From Parolsenella catena (lineage in GTDB: Bacteria; Actinomycetota; Coriobacteriia; Coriobacteriales; Atopobiaceae): DNA of 64,000 nucleotides. This document shows positions 15,626 through 24,517 of the stretch, piece by piece; within the stretch, counting starts at the first letter, position 1; the number at the start of each line of letters is the position of its first letter. The stretch is taken from contig NZ_AP019367.1 of assembly GCF_003966955.1 (NCBI RefSeq), forward strand, positions 310,001-374,000. Reading direction: 5' to 3'. The translations under genes and the position numbers were made by a program. Under the pieces are notes generated by a model. The model was not told where the DNA came from, ran no database searches, and worked only from the letters and a program-made list of their open reading frames with translations.

Positions 15626-18358
15626 ATGACGCAGGGAACGAACAGAAGGACCGCCGCAGACCTCACGCTGCCGATCTTTGCCACGCAGGGGGCGGCGGCT
15701 GGCGCCACGTCCGCACCGTCCGTGTCCGCGCGTCCCGCCTACGTGCCGCCCGTGGCCACGATCGATCTCTCGGGCCTCAACCCTGCCCAGCGAGAGGCCG
15801 CCGAGTGCACGCACGGGCCGCTTCTCGTGCTGGCCGGCGCCGGCTCGGGCAAGACGCGTGTGCTCACGTACCGCATCGCGCACATGATCGCCGACGAGGG
15901 CGTGCGCCCCTGGCAGGTGCTCGCCATCACGTTCACGAACAAGGCCGCGGCCGAGATGCGCGAGCGCCTGGGCGCGCTGCTGCCCGGCGGCACGCGCGGC
16001 ATGTGGGTGTGCACGTTCCACGCCATGTGCGTGCGCATCCTTCGCGAGGACGCGGACAAGCTGGGCTTTCGTCCCAACTTCACCATCTATGACGATGACG
16101 ACTCCAAGCGCCTCGTGAAGTCGATCATGAGCGACCTGGGGATAGAGCCCAAGCAGTTCCCCATCAACGGCATCCGCTCGCGCATCTCGAGTGCCAAGAA
16201 CGCGCTCGTGCTGCCCGACGAGTTCGAGGGCCTCGCCAACACCCCGCCCCTCACGGCCGCCGCCCGCGTCTATCGCGAGCTGCAGGCTCGCCTCGAGCGC
16301 GCGAACGCCATGGACTTCGACGACCTGCTCATCAACGCCCACAGGCTTCTGAGGGACCACCCCGACGTGCTCGAGAAGTACCAGCGCCGCTTTATCCAGA
16401 TCAGCGTGGACGAGTACCAGGACACCAACCACGTCCAGTACGAGATCACGAACATGCTCGCCGCCGCGCGCCGCAACCTCATGGTCGTGGGCGACGACGA
16501 CCAGTCCATCTACAGCTGGCGAGGCGCCGACATCCAGAACATCCTCGACTTCGAGAAGGACTACCCGGACGCCAAGGTCGTGAAGCTCGAGGAGAACTAC
16601 CGCTCCACGGGCCACATCCTGAACGCCGCGAACGCCGTGGTGGCCAACAACAGCCGTCGCAAGGCCAAGCGCCTGTACACGAGCCGCGGCGACGGCGAGC
16701 TCGTACAGGCCTACCAGGCAAGCGACGAGCGCGACGAGGGCCGCTGGATCGGCGCCCAGATCGAGAAGATCCACGAGGCGGGCACGAGCTACGACGACAT
16801 GGCCGTCTTCTACCGCACGAACGCGCAGAGCCGCATCCTCGAGGACATGCTGCTGCGCGCCGGCGTGCCCTACAAGATTGTGGGCGGCACGCGCTTCTTC
16901 GACCGCGCGGAGATCCGCGACGTCATGGCCTACCTCAAGCTCGTCGTGAACCCGTCAGACGACGTGAGCGCCCTGCGCGTGGTCAACACCCCACGCCGCG
17001 GCATCGGCTCCACGAGCGTGACGAAGATCCAGAGCTACGCGCTCACGCACGGCATGCCCTTCCTCGCGGCGTGCCAGGCGTGCGTGGCCGAGGAGGGCCT
17101 GCTCACGGCCAAGGCCCGCAACGCCCTCGGCCAGTTCACGAGCGTCATCGAGCGCGCGCGCGCCAAGAGCGGCGAGCTCGCGCGCGTCGTGGAGTCCATC
17201 GTCGACGACGCCGGGCTCATCTCCGCCCTCGAGGCCGAGCACACCGTGGAGGCGGACGGCCGCATCGAGAACATCCGAGAGTTCCTCGGTGTCGCCCAGG
17301 AGTTCGACGAGACGCACGACGACGTGGCCGAGACGCTCGAGAGCCTCGCGCAGCTGCGCGAGGCCGGGGCGCTTGACGCCGCGCCCGGCGAGGTGGGCCT
17401 GCCGGCCGAGCTCGCCCAGCCCGTCGACCCCAACGTGACCGTGGCGGCCGAGAAGCTCCCGGCGTTCATGGAGTGGCTCGCCCTGCGCAGCGACCTCGAC
17501 GCGCTCGCCGGCTCCACGAGCGCCGTGACGATGATGACGGTGCACTCCGCCAAGGGCCTGGAGTTCCCCGTCGTGTTCGTAGCGGGCATGGAGGAGGGGA
17601 TCTTCCCGCACCAGGGACATGAGGACGACCCCGCCGGCGTCGAGGAGGAGCGCCGCCTGGCCTACGTCGCCATCACGCGAGCCGAGCGCCAGCTGTTCCT
17701 CACCTACGCCGCGACGCGCCGCACGTACGGCACCACGACGGCCAACCCGCCGAGTCGCTTCCTGCGCGAGATTCCCGACGATGACATCCAGCTCGTGGGC
17801 GTGGGCTCGGAGGGCTTCTCGGGCGTGGGCTGGGAGAAGCGAGGCGACCGCAGGGGCACGTACGGCAGCGGCACCCAGGCGTATGGCGGCGCCGTGTTTG
17901 GCTCGGCCACGCGCTCTGCCGGCGGCAACGCCCAGGAGCGCTTTGGCGGCGTGTCGTTCCGCGCCGGCTCCGCCGCATCGGGCCGTGGCGCCCGCTCGGG
18001 CTCTGGCGTCTCGTCTGGCCAGGGGCTTCCGCTCTCCGCGCTCAAGGGCTCGGGCTTCTCGGGCCCGCGCACGTTCGGCTCGGCGCCCGCCGCGGACGAG
18101 GGCCGCGTGATCGGGAGCGGTCGCGTGCGCCAGCGCGAGGCAGACCCGTTTGCGAGCAACCCCGCCGGCGGCATCCGTCGCGACGCCGCGAAGGCCCAGG
18201 AGGGCTTTGCGAAGGGAGACCACGTCTCCCACAAGACGTTTGGCCCCGGCGTGGTGCTGTCGGCGTCCGGAGACGTCATCGAGGTCAAGTTCACGCGCAC
18301 GGGCAAGGTCAAGAAGCTCATGAAGGGCTTTGCCCCCATCGTGAAGGTCGAGGGGTAG
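15626..18358 (+). CDS. pcrA: UvrD/PcrA-type ATP-dependent DNA helicase
   Basis: Superfamily 1A 3'-5' helicase of 910 aa acting in DNA repair and removal of proteins from DNA. Visible motifs: LNPAQREAA Q-motif, Walker A AGAGSGKTRVL, motif II VDEYQDTN, motif III VVGDDDQSIYSWRGA, motif V/VI region VHSAKGLEFPVVF and YVAITRAERQLFLTYA. About 55 N-terminal residues precede the helicase core. The Gly/Ser-rich C-terminus ends in a Tudor-like domain (GDHVSHKTFGPGVVL... to the end), the RNA-polymerase-binding module of PcrA. ATG 15626 has GGGAG upstream. The MscS gene starts 5 bp after the stop. Confidence 0.95.
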   Translation: MTQGTNRRTAADLTLPIFATQGAAAGATSAPSVSARPAYVPPVATIDLSGLNPAQREAAECTHGPLLVLAGAGSGKTRVLTYRIAHMIADEGVRPWQVLAITFTNKAAAEMRERLGALLPGGTRGMWVCTFHAMCVRILREDADKLGFRPNFTIYDDDDSKRLVKSIMSDLGIEPKQFPINGIRSRISSAKNALVLPDEFEGLANTPPLTAAARVYRELQARLERANAMDFDDLLINAHRLLRDHPDVLEKYQRRFIQISVDEYQDTNHVQYEITNMLAAARRNLMVVGDDDQSIYSWRGADIQNILDFEKDYPDAKVVKLEENYRSTGHILNAANAVVANNSRRKAKRLYTSRGDGELVQAYQASDERDEGRWIGAQIEKIHEAGTSYDDMAVFYRTNAQSRILEDMLLRAGVPYKIVGGTRFFDRAEIRDVMAYLKLVVNPSDDVSALRVVNTPRRGIGSTSVTKIQSYALTHGMPFLAACQACVAEEGLLTAKARNALGQFTSVIERARAKSGELARVVESIVDDAGLISALEAEHTVEADGRIENIREFLGVAQEFDETHDDVAETLESLAQLREAGALDAAPGEVGLPAELAQPVDPNVTVAAEKLPAFMEWLALRSDLDALAGSTSAVTMMTVHSAKGLEFPVVFVAGMEEGIFPHQGHEDDPAGVEEERRLAYVAITRAERQLFLTYAATRRTYGTTTANPPSRFLREIPDDDIQLVGVGSEGFSGVGWEKRGDRRGTYGSGTQAYGGAVFGSATRSAGGNAQERFGGVSFRAGSAASGRGARSGSGVSSGQGLPLSALKGSGFSGPRTFGSAPAADEGRVIGSGRVRQREADPFASNPAGGIRRDAAKAQEGFAKGDHVSHKTFGPGVVLSASGDVIEVKFTRTGKVKKLMKGFAPIVKVEG

Positions 18359-18362
18359 CGCC

Positions 18363-19127
18363 GTGGACGACGTTCTCATCCTTGGGCTCACGCTGCCAGA
18401 CTTTGTGCGCAGGGTCGCGTTTCTCGCGATCGCGCTGCTGCTGGCGGCGCTGGCCTCGCATGCGCTCTCCCGCGCCCTGCGCCGTGCCCTCGACGCCACG
18501 GACGTTCCCAGCGCGAGCATCTTCGTGAACATCGGCCGCGGCCTGGTGTGGGCCCTTGCGGTCCTCTCGGTGCTGCAGCCGGTGTTTGGCATCGAGCCCA
18601 CGGCGTTCGTCGCGGCGCTGGGCGTCACGTCCCTGGCGCTGTCGCTTGGCCTGCAGGACACCATCTCCAACCTCATCGGCGGCCTCAGCCTCATGGTGGG
18701 GCGCGTCGTGAAGCCGGGCGACCTCGTGGACGTGGCGGGCTTCGTGGGCGAGGTCACCGACGTCAGCTGGCGTGCCACCACCGTGCGCAACCGCCTGGGA
18801 GACGAGCAGGTCATTCCCAACTCCGTGCTCAACAAGACGGCGCTCGAGCACCTCACCCTGGAGACGGAGTCCCTATGCGAGGTGAGCCTCGTGGTTGCGC
18901 ATGGCGCGGACCTGGCTGTGGTGGAGGGAGAGATCCTGGACGCTGCGCGCGAGATGCGCGAGTTGCTCAACCCTGACATCCCACCCCGCGTGTTCTTCTC
19001 GGGCACGGACGTGTATGGGGTGCAGTGCTCGGTGAGCCTGCGCCTGGCGCCGGGAGCGCTTCCCGCCTCCACGCGCAACACGCTCGTGAGGCGCCTTGCG
19101 GGCCGCCCCTGGCTTGCCCGCGTGTAG
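18363..19127 (+). CDS. MscS-family mechanosensitive channel
   Basis: Small-conductance channel protein of 254 aa that releases solutes on membrane stretch. Two or three N-terminal helices lead to the pore helix and the conserved stretch LGLQDTISNLIGGL, then the beta domain GDLVDVAGFVGEVTDVSWRATTVRN and VIPNSVLNK. The GTG start at 18363 lies immediately behind the pcrA stop, so the two are probably co-translated; no functional link between them is known. An imperfect GC-rich hairpin follows at about 19155-19202. Confidence 0.9.
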   Translation: MDDVLILGLTLPDFVRRVAFLAIALLLAALASHALSRALRRALDATDVPSASIFVNIGRGLVWALAVLSVLQPVFGIEPTAFVAALGVTSLALSLGLQDTISNLIGGLSLMVGRVVKPGDLVDVAGFVGEVTDVSWRATTVRNRLGDEQVIPNSVLNKTALEHLTLETESLCEVSLVVAHGADLAVVEGEILDAAREMRELLNPDIPPRVFFSGTDVYGVQCSVSLRLAPGALPASTRNTLVRRLAGRPWLARV

Positions 19128-19253
19128 GTCCTTGGCGTTCGGCTGCGTATGGCCGGCCACCCCTGGTCGGGTGCGGGGCCCTTGCGCCCGGCCAGGGATG
19201 GCATGGTCTGCGATACTGTGGCCAGCTGACACACGCTGGCGAAGGGACGTGCG

Positions 19254-20921
19254 ATGAGGACCCTGCTGATCAACGCGAGCCCGCGCGGCTCCCGCAGCAA
19301 CTCGCTCAAGCTGGCCGAGGCGTTCGTGCGCGGCCTGGGCGAGGTTGAGCTCGAGCGCGTGGACCTGTGCGACCTGCGCATTGAGCCATGTCGCGGCTGC
19401 TTCGCCTGCTGGAAGGCCACGCCGGGTACCTGCTGCATCCGTGACGACATGGCACGCGTCATCGAGCTCGAGCGCGCCGCCGACCTCGTGGTGCTGAGCT
19501 TTCCGCTCTACTACTTCAACGTGCCCGGTCCGCTCAAGACCATGATTGACCGTCAGCTTCCCACGAGCCTGCCCTTCATGGCAGACGACTCCGCTGCCAC
19601 GGGTAGCGGCGCCCATCCGCTGCGCTACCCCGAGATGGCACGCACGCGCTATGTGGCCATCTCCACCTGCGGCTTCTACACTGCCGAGAACAACTACGAC
19701 GCCGTGGCCCGCGCACTTGACCACTGGCCGGGTGCCGGCGTCTGGGACGCCATCTTCTGCGGCCAGGGCGAGCTGTTCTCCGTTCCCGAGCTCTCCTCGC
19801 GCACCGATGCCTATCTCGCCCTTGTGGAGCGGGCCGGCGCCGAGTATGCCGCGGGTGGCATCTCCGAGGGCGTGCGCGCCGCGCTTGCCGAGCCGCTCTT
19901 TGTGCGCGAGACGTTCGAGCGCATGGCGGACGCGAGCTGGGGCGTGGACGAGCGTGGCGAGTGTGAGGACGAGGCCGTCTCCTTCACGCGGCAGATGGCA
20001 GCCCTCTATGATCCCTCGACCTGGGATGGGCACGATCGCGTGCTCGAGATGCGCTATCGCGACCGGGGTGTCCGCTGCCAGGTCGTGCTCGGCCGCGAGG
20101 GGAGCCGTGTGCTCACCGAGGGGTTCGTTGAGCCCACGACCATCGTTGACACGCCCTGGGACGTGTGGTGCGCCATCGCGCGGGGCGAGATGCGCGGCGA
20201 CGAGGCCCTTGGCAGGCGGCTCTATACGGTTGAGGGAGACTTCGGCCTCATGATGAGCTGGGATAGCGTGTTCGGCGCGGCGGGGGTGGGAGGCGCGGAT
20301 GCGGCTGATGCGCCAGTGGGCGAAGCTGCGCCCGCACCTGGGTCCGGCGCTGGCCTCAGACCGCCCTCGATGGCGACGATGCTCGTTGCCTGGATCGTGC
20401 TGTGGGTGGCCGTGGGCGTGGACGCAGCCGTGGGCCCTGTCGTGTCACTCGCCGTGTGCGCGCTGCTGCCGCTTGCGATGGCGCGCCACGAGCTGTGTCT
20501 CTATGACCGAATCTCGCTGGGCGTGGTGGGGGCGCTCTCGGTGGCCATGGTCGTGTCGGGCGCCACCGGCCTGCTCTATGTTGCGAGCTATGCGGCCTTT
20601 GGCCTGCTGTGGCTGGGATCTGTGCCCACGCGCGAGCCGTTGTGCGCGGCCTACGTCAAGTATGGTTACGGTGGCGAAGACGCCCTCGCGAATCCCATCT
20701 TCATGCGGGCGAACCGCATCCTGGCCGCGGCATGGGGCGTGCTGTACCTGCTCATCGCGTTGTGGACGGCGCTGCTTGGCGACGCGTTCGCAGGATGGGT
20801 GCTTCCCGTTGCCAACAATGTGGCCACGGCGCTCATGGGCGCGCTCACCGTCTGGTTCGAGCACCGCTACCCGGCGTGGGTCGCCTCGGGCAAGGGCCTG
20901 CGCGCGCTGTTTTGGGGCTAG
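19254..20921 (+). CDS. NADPH-dependent FMN reductase-like domain fused to a membrane domain
   Basis: A 555-aa fusion. Residues 1-about 200 form a flavodoxin-like fold of the iron-sulfur flavoprotein/NAD(P)H oxidoreductase type: INASPRGSRSNS binds flavin phosphate, and CRGCFACWKATPGTCCIRDDM supplies the cysteine cluster typical of the family. Residues about 200-340 lack clear motifs. From residue 372 on there are five or six hydrophobic helices, with no recognised family, separated by a short basic loop. GAAGGGA precedes the ATG. A membrane-anchored flavin oxidoreductase is the plain reading; electron donor, acceptor and the role of the membrane part are unknown. Confidence 0.75.
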   Translation: MRTLLINASPRGSRSNSLKLAEAFVRGLGEVELERVDLCDLRIEPCRGCFACWKATPGTCCIRDDMARVIELERAADLVVLSFPLYYFNVPGPLKTMIDRQLPTSLPFMADDSAATGSGAHPLRYPEMARTRYVAISTCGFYTAENNYDAVARALDHWPGAGVWDAIFCGQGELFSVPELSSRTDAYLALVERAGAEYAAGGISEGVRAALAEPLFVRETFERMADASWGVDERGECEDEAVSFTRQMAALYDPSTWDGHDRVLEMRYRDRGVRCQVVLGREGSRVLTEGFVEPTTIVDTPWDVWCAIARGEMRGDEALGRRLYTVEGDFGLMMSWDSVFGAAGVGGADAADAPVGEAAPAPGSGAGLRPPSMATMLVAWIVLWVAVGVDAAVGPVVSLAVCALLPLAMARHELCLYDRISLGVVGALSVAMVVSGATGLLYVASYAAFGLLWLGSVPTREPLCAAYVKYGYGGEDALANPIFMRANRILAAAWGVLYLLIALWTALLGDAFAGWVLPVANNVATALMGALTVWFEHRYPAWVASGKGLRALFWG

Positions 20922-21013
20922 GGCGTGGCTGGCGCGCCGATTGGGGCGGAGTCTGTGTCCGTTGCTTGCGCTACCATGTGTTTTATCGCATCAAGCTCGC
21001 TTAGGAGGAACTC

Positions 21014-21847
21014 ATGGGTTTTCTCGACAGTCTTCAGTCCTCGGTGAACCGTGGCATGGCGGCTACCGGCCGCGCAACTTCCACAATGAAGCTCAAGGCC
21101 CAGATGAGCGAGGCGCTCAAGCGTAGGCAGGCGCTTGCCGCCCAGTTGGGTGCCAGCCTGTATGACGTCACGAAGGACGACGCCAACCTGCGCGCCGGCC
21201 GCGAGGCGCTCTATGACGGCATCGCCGCGTGCGACGCCGAGCGCGCCCAGTGCCAGGCGGAGATCGAGCGCCTCGAGGCGGAGTCTGCCGCTGCCACGGC
21301 CGCGAACTCCTACTATGTGTGTCCCTTCTGCGGCTCTCATGTCGTGACGACCGACCTGTTCTGCAGCGGCTGCGGCAAGCCCATGGCAGAGATCACGGCG
21401 GCGCTTTCCGCCCAGCAGCAGGCTCCTGCTGCCCCGGTGGCCCCCGTGTCTGGCGCCGCCGCCTGCCCCCAGTGCGGTGCTCCCGTCAACGCGGGGGACG
21501 TCTTCTGCATGAGCTGCGGATACAACCTCGCCGCAGCGCCCGCTCCCGCGGCGGTTGCCGCGTCCGACCCCGAGCCTGCCGTGACTCCCGTGCCCGAGCC
21601 TGTCGATGAGGTCGCTTCCCCTGAGGCGGCTCCCGTGCCCGAGCCGCTTGATGCCGTGGCGTCCGAGCCGGTTGTCGAGGCCGAAGCCATCGAGACGGTC
21701 GTCGCGCCTGCTCCTGCGTCCGTGACGGAGCCCGCTCCCGAGCCCATCCCGGCCGCGGCGCCCGCCGCGAACGTGTGTCCCAACTGCGGCACACCCTGCG
21801 AGCCCGGCGATGCCTTCTGCATGGGCTGTGGCGCCCGCCTCTCGTAG
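21014..21847 (+). CDS. Coiled-coil protein with three zinc ribbons
   Basis: Soluble protein of 277 aa. Residues 1-about 95 are helical and charged (MGFLDSLQSSVNRGMAATG, then a coiled coil ending ERLEAES). Three zinc ribbons follow: CPFCGS...FCSGCGK, CPQCGA...FCMSCGY and the C-terminal CPNCGT...FCMGCGA. The last two are joined by a long Pro/Glu/Ala/Val linker. AGGAGG lies eight bases before the ATG. It resembles uncharacterised zinc-ribbon proteins of Coriobacteriia; a scaffold role is only a guess. Confidence 0.75.
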   Translation: MGFLDSLQSSVNRGMAATGRATSTMKLKAQMSEALKRRQALAAQLGASLYDVTKDDANLRAGREALYDGIAACDAERAQCQAEIERLEAESAAATAANSYYVCPFCGSHVVTTDLFCSGCGKPMAEITAALSAQQQAPAAPVAPVSGAAACPQCGAPVNAGDVFCMSCGYNLAAAPAPAAVAASDPEPAVTPVPEPVDEVASPEAAPVPEPLDAVASEPVVEAEAIETVVAPAPASVTEPAPEPIPAAAPAANVCPNCGTPCEPGDAFCMGCGARLS

Positions 21848-21875
21848 GCGCCTCTCGCATACGTCGCAACCAAGA

Positions 21876-21911
21876 AGCCGCCCGCCTGTCGCGTGACAGA
21901 CGGGCGGCTCT
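21876..21911. terminator. Bidirectional terminator
   Basis: GCCGCCCG (21877-21884) pairs with CGGGCGGC (21901-21908), with an inner CTGTC/GACAG stem, between the convergent zinc-ribbon genes. Flanking TCTTC on one strand and its complement on the other fit bidirectional use. Confidence 0.7.
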
Positions 21912-21941
21912 TCGTTGCGGGCGACGTGCCTTGGCGGCGGG

Positions 21942-22838
21942 CTACTTGCCGTCGGTGAACGTCAGGTTGTACGTGTCGTCGTTGAACTCGACGTCGTAGG
22001 AGCCGTTCGACCCGCTTGAGGTGAGCGGGTGCTTCCAGCCGGAGCCGGCCGGGTCATAGGCGCTGTTCGTGGGGTCTGCCACCGCGACGTCGGACTCCTT
22101 GCCCCACTCGCTGGCGAACTCGTAGTAGCCGGTGCCGTCTTCGTCGAGCTCAAGCGTCGTGCTGCGGACGTAGAGCGGGTACTCGTCGTCATCGGTGTCG
22201 GTGGCGCTCACGACGACGCTCCAGCGGCCGAAGGGCTTTGTCGCACTGGCGCCCTTGGGCACGATGATGGTCATAACCTTGTCCGTGACGCTGCTGGCGG
22301 AGAAGCTAGACCCGCCCCAGCTGCCCCAGCTGACGTCCTTGACGTCATAGAAGACCTGGTCGCCCTCCTCGCGCGTGCCGGCGATGGTGCCGGTGACCAC
22401 GTCGTCCTGGTCGTAGACGGTCACGGTCTTGCCGTCGGTCTTGATGCCGAACTCGTGGTCGTAGTTGGCGGAGACGCCGTCGAGCATCATGGTGCCCGTC
22501 CACGGGCCGCGGTTGAGCATGGGCATCACGACGAAGCCCACGACGGCGAGAACGGCGAGAACCGCCACGACGCCACCGATGACGAGCGGCGCCTTGCTCT
22601 TCTTGGCGGAGGCAGCGGGCTGCTGGTAGGCCGTCTGCTGGAAGGGCTGCTGGGGTGCGCCCTGCGGAGGAACCGGCGCGCCGGCGGGGGCAACGGGCGT
22701 GGCCTGGGGCACCGTGGCCTGGGGCGGCACGGGGCCTGCGGGCTGTGCGGTGGGCTGAGGGCTGGCGAGCTCGGCGCCGCAGTTGATGCAGAACTTGGCG
22801 CCGTCGGCATTCTTCGTGCCGCACTTCCTACAAAACAT
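21942..22838 (-). CDS. Zinc-ribbon, single-pass membrane protein
   Basis: Protein of 298 aa: zinc ribbon CRKCGTKNADGAKFCINCG at the N-terminus, Pro/Gln/Ala-rich linker to about residue 75, one transmembrane helix (VIGGVVAVLAVLAVVGFVVM), then about 190 residues outside the membrane rich in Asp, Ser, Thr and beta-prone sequence (GPWTGTMMLDGVSANYDHEFG). AAGGAGG precedes the ATG at 22838. The topology (cytoplasmic zinc head, extracytoplasmic beta domain) is the same as in many Gram-positive zinc-ribbon membrane proteins of unknown function. Confidence 0.78.
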   Translation of the reverse strand: MFCRKCGTKNADGAKFCINCGAELASPQPTAQPAGPVPPQATVPQATPVAPAGAPVPPQGAPQQPFQQTAYQQPAASAKKSKAPLVIGGVVAVLAVLAVVGFVVMPMLNRGPWTGTMMLDGVSANYDHEFGIKTDGKTVTVYDQDDVVTGTIAGTREEGDQVFYDVKDVSWGSWGGSSFSASSVTDKVMTIIVPKGASATKPFGRWSVVVSATDTDDDEYPLYVRSTTLELDEDGTGYYEFASEWGKESDVAVADPTNSAYDPAGSGWKHPLTSSGSNGSYDVEFNDDTYNLTFTDGK

Positions 22839-23023
22839 GGCTCCTCCTTGGTCGTTTCTGCGCTGCGTTTCAGCTGGCTCAAAGCATAGAGCACGCGCTG
22901 ACGCCGCAGTTGCGCAACGCTTACGATTCCGGTGAACGTCGCCGTGGGGCGTTGTCGCCAAGCCGCGTTGCCGCCCTCCTCGGGTTACGATGTCTGCGCA
23001 GGGAGACGAGAGGGGAGGACGCC

Positions 23024-24046
23024 GTGGCGAAGGTCACGCTCAAGGACATCGCGCGCGAGGTGGGGCTCTCCGTCACCTCCGTGTCGCTCGTGCTCAACAA
23101 CCGGCCGTGCAAGGTCTCCGAGACAAGCCGCCGCAAGATCCTCGAGGTGGCCAGACGCAAGGGCTATGTCCCCAACCAGATCGCGCGAAGCCTCGTCATG
23201 CAGCACACGGACACGATCGGCCTCATCATCCCCAACATCGAGAGCCGCTTCTTTGCCTCGCTTGCCAAGAACATCGAGCTCAAGTGCCGCGAGCGCGGCT
23301 ATGCCCTCATCATCACGAACTCAGACGACAGTCCTGAGAACGATTCGAAGCTCGTGCGTCTGCTTGTGAACCGCGGTGTCGACGGGCTGCTCATCGTCGT
23401 CTCGGACGAGTTTGCCACAGACGAGCGGCTCGTCTCGGACCTCTCGCAGCTCCCCACCCCCTACGTCATGGTCGACCGCTTCATCGAGGGACTGCCCTGC
23501 GACAAGGTGCGCTTTAACAACGAGCTGGGCGGCTACCTCGCCACGCGCCACCTCATCGAGCGGGGCCACGAGCGCATCGCCTGCATCGTGAACCCGCGCT
23601 CGAACACGGGCCGCGAGCGCCTCGACGGCTATGCCCGCGCGCTGGGCGAGCAGGGCATCGCCGTGCGTGCGGACTACGTGCTGGGGAGCGACTACTACAT
23701 CGCGAGCGCCTACGAGGCGGCGGCGCGCCTTATCGAGACGGACGCCACGGCGGTCTTCGCGAGCTCGGACAACATCGCCCTCGGCCTGCTCAAGCGCCTC
23801 TATGCCCATGACCTGAGGGTCCCGCGTGACTACTCGGTGGTGAGCTACGACAACTCGGCGGCGGACGTGCTGTTCGAGCCGGCGCTCACCTCGATCGAGC
23901 AGAACGTGCCCGAGCTCTCCCAGGCAGCCCTCGACCTGCTGTTCCGTCGCATCGCCGAGTCCGAGGCCGGCGAGCTTGGTGGGCCGGACGAGGTCGTGCT
24001 CGACCCAAAGCTCGTGCTCAAGGACAGCGTGAGGCGCCTGGACTAG
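23024..24046 (+). CDS. LacI-family transcriptional regulator
   Basis: Repressor of 340 aa. The N-terminal helix-turn-helix VTLKDIAREVGLSVTSVSLVLN and hinge region are canonical, followed by a periplasmic-binding-protein-like effector domain (IGLIIPNIESRFFASLAKNIE to the end). GTG 23024 follows GGGGAGGAC. It lies 471 bp upstream of the phosphoketolase gene in the same direction. A LacI/CcpA-type palindrome sits in that promoter (24376-24389), so control of xfp by this protein is a reasonable inference. The effector sugar or sugar phosphate is unknown. Confidence 0.92.
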   Translation: MAKVTLKDIAREVGLSVTSVSLVLNNRPCKVSETSRRKILEVARRKGYVPNQIARSLVMQHTDTIGLIIPNIESRFFASLAKNIELKCRERGYALIITNSDDSPENDSKLVRLLVNRGVDGLLIVVSDEFATDERLVSDLSQLPTPYVMVDRFIEGLPCDKVRFNNELGGYLATRHLIERGHERIACIVNPRSNTGRERLDGYARALGEQGIAVRADYVLGSDYYIASAYEAAARLIETDATAVFASSDNIALGLLKRLYAHDLRVPRDYSVVSYDNSAADVLFEPALTSIEQNVPELSQAALDLLFRRIAESEAGELGGPDEVVLDPKLVLKDSVRRLD

Positions 24047-24375
24047 CCGATGTGGCGAAAAAGGGGAGTCCGTTACATCAAACCATCGACAATTCGGCAC
24101 CTGAAATGCGTTTTGACGAGCAGGCATACCTCTTTCGCCTGAGAAATCGCAGGAAAAGAGATGCATGACTATGTGCTTGAGCGTGTCATCCCCAATCGGG
24201 CGTCGAATTATAGGCAGTTGGCCGTCTCGTTCGCTTGCGCAAGACGGCTGCGTGCCCGCCTGCACTGTGTTTCGGTTACGTTTCGTTACGACGCAGTACC
24301 GTTCACGGCTAAAAAGCTACCGATCGCGGAGTTAAACGGTTAGGCGAATTGTAAGCATCTTGCGTTCACGTGTGG

Positions 24376-24400
24376 GTAAAACGATTTACCTCTCTATACT
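24376..24400 (+). promoter_or_regulatory. xfp promoter with LacI/cre-like operator
   Basis: The palindrome GTAAA-aCGa-TTTAC (24376-24389) has the CG centre typical of LacI-family sites. It ends five bases before a TATACT -10 box (24395-24400), so a bound repressor would cover the promoter spacer. A weaker related site, GTTAAACGGTTAGG, lies at 24331-24344. No good -35 hexamer is visible. The rest of the 24047-24517 gap is comparatively AT-rich and shows no credible gene. Confidence 0.6.
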
Positions 24401-24424
24401 CCGTCCCGGTCAGTCAAAAAGGGT

Positions 24425-24500
24425 GCGAGCCAAACCCCCAAGAGAAGGCTCGCGCTGGATGCCCGCAAGGGCATAACGACGCGCGGCTGAGATGCCGCGC
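24425..24500 (+). promoter_or_regulatory. Three-hairpin 5' leader of xfp
   Basis: Three consecutive perfect stems lie between the -10 box and the start codon: GCGAGCC/GGCTCGC (24425-24453), ATGCCC-GCAA-GGGCAT with a GNRA-like loop (24459-24474), and GCGCGGC/GCCGCGC (24481-24500), then AGGAAGAGGAGAGG. They look like mRNA stabilisers for a very highly expressed gene; a ligand-sensing role cannot be excluded. No terminator or known riboswitch pattern is seen. Confidence 0.55.
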
Positions 24501-24517
24501 AGGAAGAGGAGAGGCAC

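Noticed and set aside
24161-24343. Possible 60-residue leader peptide upstream of xfp.
   Set aside because: No ribosome binding site, lies before the proposed promoter, and has Cys/Arg-rich non-typical composition.
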